Source: Aphelocoma coerulescens (lineage: Eukaryota; Chordata; Aves; Passeriformes; Corvidae). From it: a stretch of 64,000 nt of DNA. Positions 25,201 through 37,200 of this stretch are shown here, piece after piece; position 1 is the stretch's first letter; each line of letters starts with the position of its first letter. A program made the translations under genes and the position numbers. A model generated the notes under the pieces. That model saw nothing but the letters and a program-made list of their open reading frames with translations. It was not told the origin of the DNA and did not search any database. Location: contig NC_091017.1 of NCBI RefSeq assembly GCF_041296385.1, positions 10,844,001 to 10,908,000 on the forward strand, given 5' to 3'.

Positions 25201-28200
25201 GAGCCTGAGAGGAGGAAGGAAAAACTGAGCAAAACTTTTTCAAAGCAGTTTGCAGCTTGTTCAAGGTCACACAGAGATAGCGACTTCTTTTTTCCAGCTG
25301 CGGCAGGGGAGCGAGGAAGCACCTGGCTTGCGGGTTTTTTTCCAGTCAGCTTTTGGCCAGTTTTTGAGCTTCTTCTTCTCTGGAGAGAGACCGAGAGTTG
25401 AACTTATTTTTCCTTCCCTGGAATTTCAAATTTTCTCCCTTTTCTGCTGGACTGCTTCAATATCAGAACACATCGGGAGAACTTTCCACCAAGCACAGAG
25501 GGCCTGGCCCTGGGCCAAGCCCCAGCTCCGAGGAGACCAAAGGGAGGACTCTAACACTTTCCCAGGTTTTTCCTCCACAGCAAAATTTTATTATTTAGCA
25601 TTATTATCCTTTTCCCATGTGTTTGTTAAATAAATAGTTTTTATCTCTTTCACTTTCCTTCGAGGAAAATTTATTTTTCCTGAACCTGGTGAGGGGAGGA
25701 GTGGTTGTACTGTCTCTCAGAGGATGTATTTCTAAATTTGACCAAACTGGAACAACCTCATGTCTGGAATTACACTTTCATGCTTATGTAAGACATACAG
25801 TTTCAAGGTTAGAATATCAAGCTTGCAGCTGCCCAATTTCTTTTCTATATCTCACAGAGGTACCTTAAGTGAATTTATCCTCACTCAGTGCCTTTTGTAA
25901 ATGTTCTCAGGCTATACAATGGGTGTCCCTTAACACTCACAAAATAATGCCAGCTTAATGACTCAACACAGAAGGTTTATTGCTTCTTCTCAGGGAAAAC
26001 AAAAATCTGTTTATTTCACAAGTAAATCTCCACTCTGCTCCACCTCAAAACTGTCAGCATCAGTTTTCTGTCATTGCTGTTGTTATTTTGGGGATAATAA
26101 TTGCAAAGCAAACAAGCTGTTTCCCTCACTGACTGGCTTCTGGTGCCTTCCCCTCTGAGCCAGTACTCCATGCCCATCCAGAGATACTACACAGGCACCA
26201 AGACTTCTTTCTAGAGTTTTGTGTTATCTCAAAAGCTAGAAATTATTCACCTTGATTGTCACAGCTGGCAGAAAAATCTTCACATCTATCCAGTCTACCT
26301 TAAAGAGAATATTCTTTCTCTTGCCCAAGTAATGTAGTTCAACACTGGCATCCCGTGGCCAAAGATTCAAGTAGCTGTATTCCAAAATCTCTGAGACATG
26401 ACAGAAAATGCCAAAAAGCTCCTGGGTTTGATAAGAGAAAAATTCCTAGTCCCTAAATGTCAAGACTGAGAAATTATAAACATGAGGAGAGCTCTGAGAA
26501 ACTCCTGGAGTCAGCATGAAGAAGTCCCACACCAGGACTTACCTAGAAGCTTTTTGAACCACTTTGGCTTATTGTCCCATACAATAAAGAGGTAGTAGGC
26601 AGGAATGCCAGTCAGGGTTACTGCAAATCCAATCCCTGTGTTCACTGGGTCAGAGTAAAGTGACAGTGCAACCATGAAGAGGCAAGTGAAGGAAAACAAC
26701 GCTGGAATAAATAGAGGAACCTGAAAAACAACCACACAAAGAACCATTAAATAAAAAGATCAAAGTAAAGTAATGACTAAGGTGTTTAACTTTCCATGAA
26801 ATGTATATTGGATAAGACCCAGCAGTACAGGACAGTTCTGGAGAAATAAGGGTATCTAGAACAGGCACACAAAATGTCAATGACTGCAGAAGCCAAGCCC
26901 TGCAGACTGCTATGCAGTGAGTACCACAGAAGTCTCTTAATTACACTCTAAAACTCTCCAGTGTTTTACATCCTTTAAAATGTAAATAAGTTACATTGTA
27001 AAAGTTCTTCCTCTAATCCCCCAACATAAAGGAAGCAGCTCTAACCACAGTAAAGATTTCCGCTTTGATAATTACCCATTAGAAAACATTTTAAAACACA
27101 ACCAGGAGTTCAAGTCACCTTTTAAAACTATTAAGAACATATTGATTTTCTTCCTAAGGTAAAAATAAAAATCTAGCAGGAAGAGAGCAAATTAAACAGG
27201 AATTTGACTAGTGATAAAGATATTTGATAGTGTTAAGAACATGATAGCCATCGGAAAAGCACTTTCTGACTGTATGACTGATAGCATTGCCAGTGTCACT
27301 GTTAAAAGCACACAAAGTAACCATATCAAATTTATTTGCTCAATTTTCAAGAACACCACTACAATCACTCTGTTAGCAACTCTCTGAAGGAAATGCCTAC
27401 AGGCATGGCTTATGAGACATTAAGTTTAATGGAGAATTGAGAATTCCTTGGAGACTGCTCTTTTCCTTTCATGCCTAAAAGCATTACTGTTCCTCTTTTG
27501 TACACTGTCAAAGCATTTTTTTTAATCAAAGCAAAATAGGTTGTACTGTTCATCTCCGTATTTACTAATATACCTACATGAATGCAACAATATGCATTAT
27601 TAGTTCTTCACAAAATAGGTTCCTTGGCAGCATCTAAATAGGGATATATTTCTCCACTTTTTTGATAATGGATATTATCTTTCTGGCTACACAATGGGAC
27701 AACTTACTTTGTGAGATATTACTTAAAACAAGCCAGAAAAATAGTACTGTTAGCCAAAATAGTACTAACAGCCAAAGTAGCTACTGTTCAAGGGGCTGGA
27801 CTATTAGCATTTTCTTTCTGGGTTCACAATAACTCCATCTGCAAATCCACTGCAAGTGCCAAATATTATAATAATCATACTAACCACTTATTTGCACAGA
27901 AAATTGGCATATTTGATATTGGATATGCAATGACATAAATGTTCTATATTAACTCTTATGCTTGACATGACTTTTTGGTGGTAAAACTATCCAGGCCTTT
28001 ATCAAAGGAGACATTAAATGGAGGACTGGCTGAAAATCATGTTGGCACATGTAATCCCAATTTTTGCAGTCTGAACCCTCTGTGGCTGCAGAGGGCTCAA
28101 GGTATTTTCATACAGCTTGCATCACACAGCTCACATCACACAGCCTGAACAAAACAGACGGGCAGAACTGAGCAAACGCCTTCATCTCAGCACAACAGCC

Positions 28201-31200
28201 TCAGCCTCTGGCTCCCAACCATAGGGAAGAGGCAAGAATTCTTTTCCAGAATGGAACACAGCTGGGGTAGCACTGGGGACCTTGCAGGAAAACTCTAAGC
28301 CTTCGCTGCAAAACACTGTTTTCTCCTAGCTCTGTTTTTTCTGAAAAAGAGGTTAGCTTGTTACATCAGAAGATGCTCCTTTGCTGTCTGACTACAGGAT
28401 GGAGAGGAGGGAGGATTCAGGTAAAAGAGTAGAGAGCAGATGTTACCTTGAAAGGACGAGGCATATCAGGACGTTTATATCTGAGATAAATCAACCCAGC
28501 AACTACTAGTCCAATAAAAAGCCACCTGGCAAAGCTGAGGAAATTCAGGAGGCTGTAGAGGTCCCCATTGAATAACATTATCATTGTGAGAGGATGCTGC
28601 AAAAGAAATTCAGAGCATAAGAGGGGTTTAGTAGATCAATCTCTATTATTTTACAGCAGTGGTGTCAAATTTTTCCACAGGGACAAGCAACACAGCCTTA
28701 TGCACACACCAAAGTGCCACAGACTTTAGGCTTGCCTTTGTCATGCAATCAGGTGTGCGATCAATGTCTAGCTGTCCCCTGAGACCACTTTGGATCAATA
28801 TATATCTGTCCTGAGTGGCCACACATAGTCAATACAAATCTGTCCCCTGTGACCCAGACCAAAATACACAGGCACACTTCACCACCAAAGCGGTGGAACA
28901 TCCTGGGAAGCATTTTCATGGGATATGAGCCCACTGCAGGTTTACTTGCTTATTGCTGATGCAAATGATAAGAACAGTTAAATTTTTGTCACATCTGATC
29001 GTATGAAAGTAGAGGTTTCTAGGTGTTTTGTGGAAGGAAAAAGTCTTAGTCCCCCAGGCTTCAAAGGGGAAGTGAGCAAAGAGGACATGGCACAAAGAGG
29101 ACATTCTCACACTATAAGAAGCCAGCTGGGTACACTGGGTTGGCACCAGCTTGGGCTTGCCTTTCAGACTTGCAGGGTGTAGACTTATTTCACATTGTAA
29201 ATGCACATATTTATAAGCAGAAGGAAGAATTTAGCTGTCACTCAGGCAGCTACTGAAGAGCAAGAAGGAGAGGGAACACCATAATAAATATAGCTCCTCA
29301 TAAAAAAAGCTAGTCTGATATACAAGGCTTCTGTGAGGCAGGCAGAAGGTTATGTATAAGCTAGATTGTTTTGTCATGAGTTAGATGGTTAGTGTAGACT
29401 ACATGGATCTATTTCAAAGTAGTATCTGGACAAAAAATGTCCTTGCATTTGGGCATGAAGGAATAAGTCAAATTCACTATATCTCTCATTCTTCAGCAAG
29501 AGGGAAGATCCTGGAAGTGAGAGCCTTTAGGTTTATAACAAGGCAACACATGAAATAGCTGCAGATGCAGTAAAACACTGGGCTAAATTTTTACACAGAG
29601 CAAACTAACTTGTATTATTTATCTAGATTCACAGCCTCTCTCTTTTTTTTCAAAGCAATGCAGACAACATGGATTTGAACCAGAAGGATCAATATTTCAA
29701 ATGTGGGTCTCTCACTTCCAACCTCTAACGACTTATGAAGTACTTGATTCCTTACACATAGATACTAAGCAAACTCCTTCTATGAAAATGTCAAAGGAAA
29801 TTGTACCACTGAATTATATTGGGCAAGATTTCTTCTCTAAAGACTCAGCCTCTAAAAGTTTAAAATCTCAGTTATAACTATAATGCAAGCTATATACAAT
29901 AATAATGCAAGCGGAGAGCTATCAAGAAAAAATACAATAAAGCAGGATTACAATCAGATTGCATGATTTCTTTCAGTTACTATACACATCTGTCAAATAC
30001 CAGGACGTTGGTGAGGAATACATCTAGTCCAGGTAGATCTAGTCCAGACTTGCAAATTGAGATGCAGATTGAAATACAGACTGAGTTCTGTGCGGGAGCC
30101 CAAGACAAGAGGCCATGAATTGCCAACCTTTGGAATAACAAAGGGTATGAAAGACTAGTGACTCCAGCCAGATGAACAGGTACTGGGTGACACAGCAGGT
30201 GCCAGGAATTGCCAACCCTTTTGATACCAAAGGAGATGAAGACCAGTGAAGCCAGCAAAGTGGATGGACATGGAGATGGGGCAGGAACCAGACTCTGGAG
30301 GAAGAGCGAGACTTGTGCCTGGGGAGACTGTGAGGTATAAAAGCCATGGGGTTCCTTTTTTGGGGGTCCCTCTACGGGGGCACCAGTTTGGCTGTTTCTG
30401 TGTTCCTGCACTGGGACTAAGTGGCTTTATGGAATGATACTCTGCCATGGGAAACTCAGGGTCGAAGCAGTGGGGAAACCCGGCCTGTGAGTGGGATATG
30501 CAGGAGTCCAGCAGTGACCCTTCGAGTCACCAGAGCCACCACTGTGAAGGGGCTCCAGTCTCAGCACTGACATACCTGGCATTGGGAGTGTGATTGCTGG
30601 GAAGTCTCGTGAATGCTCAGACTGGGAAGTCTCTCTAACAACATACACACATAAACAGATGTCTTAATTCCAAAAAAAGTGTTGTTTTGTTTTGTTTTTT
30701 AACTTAAAAAGCCTCAAACAGATGCTCATTTTCTCAGTTTATCCTCAAGAGCTCTTTCGTTTCTTGCAGTGTGCAGAATTTGGAAGGAGAGATAAAATAG
30801 GGAAATGCTAAAATGACTACTGATGTAGGATGTATCCTGTCATGGCTCTATTTGCAATAAGATGAGCTAAAAAATTGCAATCTTTGAAGGAAAGCCATCT
30901 TCATATGAGAATCTGACTTTTTCAAAGGAAATCAATGCACTGGTGTAACAGGACCATATGCAATAGCAGAAAATGTCTGTCAGGAAAAAAAATAATATAT
31001 TAATACATTTTGTGCATTTCATTCTACAAAAAACAGTCAATGCAATTTACCCACAAGGTATGAGTAAGCCCAAAGAAATAAAATTCAAACTAAATGCTTA
31101 TGGAAAATTCATTTCATTAAAACTTTTCACCATAATCACACTGCCTAATTTTCAAAATTTCAAAGACTATGGTTATAAGTGCACATATAAAATTCAACAA

Positions 31201-34200
31201 TTCAGCAGTGAGCTTATAGGCATCAATAGGAAAAACCAATTTAAATTCCACAGGCATCTGATCTTACTAGCATAGACTCATAGGTGCATTTTTTGCTTTG
31301 GCTGGAAGTCCCTAAATATAGCAGCAGCCTATCCACATACATTGCAGTCATTGATCCCAAAAGAGGGGCTGAACACCCACGATTATGAGGACTGCAAGTT
31401 AAGTGAAAATCTTCCTGGCACTATGCAAACTGAACTTTGAAGTTGGTATTTTGACACTTAAGCCTAATATTTTACCATACAAATTAGTCTGCAAAGCAAA
31501 CACATGGCCTGCATTTACCTTTCCTGCTATTTTAAAAGTCAGTAATAGGATTTCCACCAAAGCACCAGTGGTTTTCCTTAGAAAATTCACAGACTATTTC
31601 CCAGGCATATGTTCTCTCATGTTTTAATCACCACTATGCTGTACTGCTGAGGGTTCTCCCTCCATTATTTTAGTGCAAAACTGTTAGCATTTTTCACTAT
31701 AAGGTAGTATAATGAGCCTTTAGGGTACTCCCAGATGCTGGTGTTTAGTTCAACTTTCAGTTAACTGAATCCTTTTTTTGTTTGTTTAACTGTAATTTGT
31801 TTCTCTGAAAGGGAACTAGCTCATCACTAGCAGGTCCTTAGAAATTTAGAGCAATAAGACATGAATTAGATTGCAGTGATAGGCAAGAAAGCAAGGAAGA
31901 AATGATAGAATAACAACAACTCCCAAATCTCACTCCTCTTTCTCTTGTCCTCCGCCCTGCCCAAAGCCCATGTACAAATTAATAGATGAGACTCAAGCAG
32001 TGCCCAAATTCTGTTTGAATCCTCCAGAGCAAATCTGTAATATGAATTCTAGTGCAGGAACATTTGTTTGTATGATTTACCAAAACAATGACAGCTGGCA
32101 GAGGAGTGTGCTTGCGGACATGAATCATGGAGAGAATTTCTGGAAGGTGACCCTCGCGGGATGCAACGAAGAACATCCTGGTGGGAAATAAATGTGGACA
32201 GACTTTAAACGTGCTCATTACTGTGAGTACATAAAGTGGCTCATGAAAGTCACAGAGCACAGCAGTACTTCTTAGTCTTGTCTGAGGTGTTCTAAATGAA
32301 AGCACTGGCAGGAGAAACCCACATGCAGAAATCAAAACCATCTCTGAAGGTGTCCCATGATTGGTGTTTGGAATGAGTTAATATTTTCCCTCCAATTTTC
32401 CTCCTTCACATGAAAAGAAGCAGCCATTGATTAACAGGTAGCCTCAGAGCAATTCATTTCCAAACCATTCAAAAGATTTTAAAAATAGCACCCTAAACAA
32501 AGTTAGAAAAAGCCCTACACCTGGTAAACAGTGTAGTCATTTATGATGTCCTGCTAAAGGAATGAACTCTACTCTCCCTTCCCCTTGCTTCCATACTTTC
32601 ACTATGTTTCCCAAGCCCTCACCCCCAGGAACATCAGCAGTGCTCACCTGGAGACCGCAAAAATGCCGCCATTCATAGATCCAAAGCAGGAGAGAGCAAC
32701 AAACACTGGTACAGCTAAAGAAAACCTTCCCATTAGTCGTTCGGCAAAGGTCTGTTAGAGAAGAGAGAGACACACACAATGACTTTTCATAAAATGGGAA
32801 GATAATTGTCCTCTATTAGCAAGTTATCATAGTGTTAGTTATACCCCTTCTCTGCATCCCTCACTGAAAGTTTTGCTGTGCATTTGTTGCCTCTTTGTGA
32901 GAGCACAGCTACTACTGCTAAGCTGTCCTACCCTTATCCCTGAGAGCATGTGGAAGATCTCCAGTTGAAGCAAAGATGAGGAGGTGGAATCAGGCCCTGA
33001 CTCATGTCAATTTAGATGATTATGGCTCCAAAGAAGAAGACCAAGTCTGAATGGATCAAGAAGAAGATCAAGTCTGAATGGATCAAGGTCTGATCTGCAC
33101 ACCTAATATCTTTTTTCTACAGCCTTCATTGCACTCAGCTGGCACTACCCAGTGGTATAGTCCATCCATTCATGCTTTAGGGTTTCAGGTTAGCAGAAGA
33201 GCCTTAACTGGACTTTGGGGCACCACAGGCAACATGCACAATTTATGAAATGTTTATAAAATGTTTTCTTTCTAGATCTCCTATTAACTACAGAATTTGG
33301 TTTTTCAAAACCCACATCAATTGAAATACCCACAGGCAGTGTCACTACTGACAAAGAAATGGAACTATTTATTTCCTCATTGTGACTCAGATACCATAAA
33401 TATAAAAATCAGTGTCATCACCACAATTCAGCAAGAACAATCAAAGCAGGATTTCCTAGCCAGGCTGCCTTGCAACTCCTTCCCAAATGAGCTCCAGTAT
33501 TCACAGCAACCCGATTCCAGAGTATTCAGGACACATATTGTGCAGAGACAGAGTTACCATCTTCTGCTACACAAGACAGTTCAGAGCTCTCTCTTCCATA
33601 AATATCTGTGATTCCTGCTTCCCAGGAGCTGAGCTTACAATATAGCACTGAATTTTTCAAGCATGTACTTGGCTATAAAATTTAAACCCTATTGACTTTG
33701 TTATAAGAGGTAAATAAATACAGTCCAATGTTGCATTATAAATGCTACCGATGGCCTGAAGTGCAATCCCACTCATCAGTCAAATATCAAATTTCACCGA
33801 GATGCTAATAAGTGCCACCATACCAAAACCTGACTGGATGTGTCCATCCAATCTTCTCCCCCCCGGAAATAAGAATAATATCAATAAACACGACTGCAGC
33901 AGGAATATACTTTGTATTTTTCTTCTGTAACTTACCACTGCTACAGCTTTTGAAAGCAGCAATTCCCCAGCACTGATTGTAGTGAAATAAGCCACGTTTG
34001 TTAACACGTAGCCAACTGTGACGATAATCATTGAAATGCATATTGCGAGGGGTATGTTTCTGAAATACACAAGGTAGCTCATTATTTTGCAATCTGGTTG
34101 CTAATCCCTAAACATGAAACAAATAACATGAGAAGAAGCCACTAATGATGGTGAATGCAAATTTGGTTATCCCAAAACATCATCATTAGAAACTACCAGT

Positions 34201-37200
34201 AAAAAAAGGAATAAACAAAACCCTCTAGACAAAGGAAATAAGTTTATAGTGAAGAGGTGAGAAGCCATTTGAGGGAGGAGTCTTTTGGGGACACCAAAGG
34301 GCTTGTGGTCCCCATGCTTCCCATTGGTGCCCCACTTCCCATTTAAGTTGCCTACTGAGATTGACTTGCCAGCTGAACCCAAACACCTGGAGGTGTTCAA
34401 CATCTTCCCCTGGATACCAAAATATCCGGCATGCAAAATTCTGCCCTTTCCTCCTGGGTGTGTTTCTTCCCTTACACACCTTACCACATCCCACTTATCT
34501 CTCTCACTATTCAGAGGAACATGAGCATAGAATATGACACAGAAATAAAAACAGCACAAATTTGTAAATTTAGCACAGCACAAATGGTATTGAAAAGCAC
34601 AACCCCCCTGCCATCCTAGCTAAAAGACAGAACAATAACAAACAAATATATAATAATGCCAAACTTTTATATAGCATGTCCTTCTAGTCAGAAAAGCAGA
34701 ATTATTTGTTTTTGAAAGGAGGAACAGAGGCACAGTGAATTTGTCCAAAGCCACACTGCAAGCAAATCTTTGAGTAAGGAGAAAACCCAGATGCCTCAAG
34801 AATTATCCTAGTCTCTTTCCACTTAATATTATTGGTATCTACAGCACACCAAGAAAAAACTCAGACCTGAAACGAATGTTTTAGTTCCAAGGCTGAGAGC
34901 GACGGTATGTACGGTCCCTCTGAGGAGAGCTGAGAGCTCCTCTTTCATGGCTGGGTCCTTCCAGCTGTCTATATTAAAGCTGCTTTTGGAGGGATTAAGA
35001 GGTTGCCATATTTAAAGAACATTGTTGTGAAGGTCACCTCAGCAGTTGGAAGAAAGGAAAGACAGAACTAGGAAGAGATCAAAAGCACATTTGTAAAGGA
35101 CTATTGTAATCACCTCAAAGGAAAAGGTATTTTGAAAACCAATGCAAAGATCCATTCTTCTCTGATATTTTTCTCGAAGAAACACAACCAGGTCATAATT
35201 TAAGGATTTTTTTCACTACCAGTCCTTATTTCTCAAATAGATCCTTCACATCAGTATGGCTATATAGAGCTGAAAATAAGATCTAACCTGAGACTGAATA
35301 AATAAATGTATTTATTTATAAATAAGTAAAGCAGGACAGTATCATTGTTGCACATCTTGCCCACCTCAGAAACCACGGTGTCAAATGCTCCCATTAACCC
35401 AGACACACAGGTAGGTAATAGGATCACGCCAGTAATGTAACACCAAAACTGGGTAGACATCATGATACCGTATTAAGCCACAGCTACCTCATACACATAT
35501 CTCAAGTGAAGAAATGGGAAAAAGGGAAGCCAGTCAACTTGTAGGATATGTTTATTGATGGAGAAGATGACAGCAAGGACTAGAGCAAAGAGCCCAGAAT
35601 ACATGTGCTGTATTGCTGGAAAACCCACAGTTACGGACCCAAGAAATACTGCAGCTGTGTGTGTTGATAACATATGCCAAAATGGGGTTTGTAGGTCAGT
35701 TGCCAGATGTATTGCAATCAGCAGGGTTAAGCTTCTTACCTGACCAGGGTGAAAATTGAATTAAATCCTGATTCAAGGTAGGGGTACATGGAATTAAAGC
35801 CTCTCAGAACAGGCATATTATCTATATTTTCTGCATCGCAGATGAATGCTTCAACCACCAAGCTTTTGGAGAAATCAGCCCTTACTCCAACCTTAAAAAG
35901 AGTGTTTTCAGCCAAAGATAGCAAATTTGGACTATTTTCACAAATACCATTTAAATGACTGAAAGCATACTGTTAAACGTAACAGATTAAGTTTGTTTGC
36001 TTAGTTTGTTCTAACTCTTCTTAAAAACCTTGTATTCACATCTAATTTAAATCCCAGTTTAATTTCTGATAAAACAAAATGGCAGTTCAAAACTGGGGGG
36101 GGGGGGGGGGGGGGGGGGAAGAATCATGCTTGAAAACATGACCATTTTCTTAGCACTGCAAGTCCTGCCTTGTTATGCTGAAGAGCACTAATGCCCTTGG
36201 ATAGTAATATCAACAGAAAAAAACACATTCTGAAGAAAAAAAACCCTAAACAAGCCAGAACTAGTCGGCAAGCACTATTCATTAAAAAGCCTGCAAATCA
36301 TAACTCAGCGCTTGGAGCAGCACAAGGGATGCTGTGACTTCTAAGCTCCCAAGTCCTTGTTCTTGAGGGAAGCAAGTGCTCAGGCTGCAGCTCCTTTTGC
36401 CTCCTGGCAGGAGTGAGCTTTCAGAGGGCTGTTGTATACCTGCACAACCCTTCCAAGTGCTGCTTATTACCCACTGCTTCCAGTGACAGATTTAGACAGA
36501 AAGAAAAGGCCAGTTTCAAGATTTCGGGGATAAGCGATACAGTACAGTTCATTTCTCACTGACACCTCCACTCAGATTTGCATTTAGTCCTCAAATCACC
36601 TGAAAGCACAGGCAGACAGGTAGGAACCATATGTAAAACCACGGAGTGAGAGCTTTAATTGTGTCTTTTCTATCCATCCATTTTAAGAGGCAGTTCCCAA
36701 TTTGCAACAGGATCCCATCAGACTCTCTGCTGTGAACTACAATCTCCATGCTGGAATAAAAGCTGCAATGCCATTAGCAATAAAGACTACCTCCTTTCCC
36801 TAGAGGATCACTGTACTAATTTTCTTGGAATATTTTAGGTATTCTCCAGACTTCCAAATCTTGTCTCTAAATATGAAAAATCATACCTAGGTTCTATTCT
36901 CCATTGAATTGCCTCTATTGATGAAGTTGCCACCTTTTCACTTCTGCATTCTATGAATCACACACAACACAGGGGGTCTGCAATACTGATAAGCCATGTT
37001 TCTGATACAAAACAAATTAACAGCTGCCTCACAGCTAGGTGAGACTTTTGGACTAGACAGAGAAAATTCAAGAAAAACGTATTTTCCACTTTTATTTTTT
37101 TAAAGATTTTGATTCATCAAAGCTAAAAGTTCTGATGGGAAACTTGACCATATCAGTAGGATATTTTTTTGGAAAAAAAATCTTAGAAGCAGAACACAAA

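Larger units (their letters stand above)
22213..26542 (-). other. SLC7A11 intron 11
   Basis: This 4.3-kb intron has a GTAAGTCC donor and a CTTTGCAG acceptor. It contains an A24 homopolymer at 22590-22613 and an LTR at about 25113-25754. The open frames inside have no recognisable homology. Confidence 0.9.

Noticed and set aside
31970..32191. Plus-strand 73-codon ORF
   Set aside because: It is the antisense of SLC7A11 exon 9.
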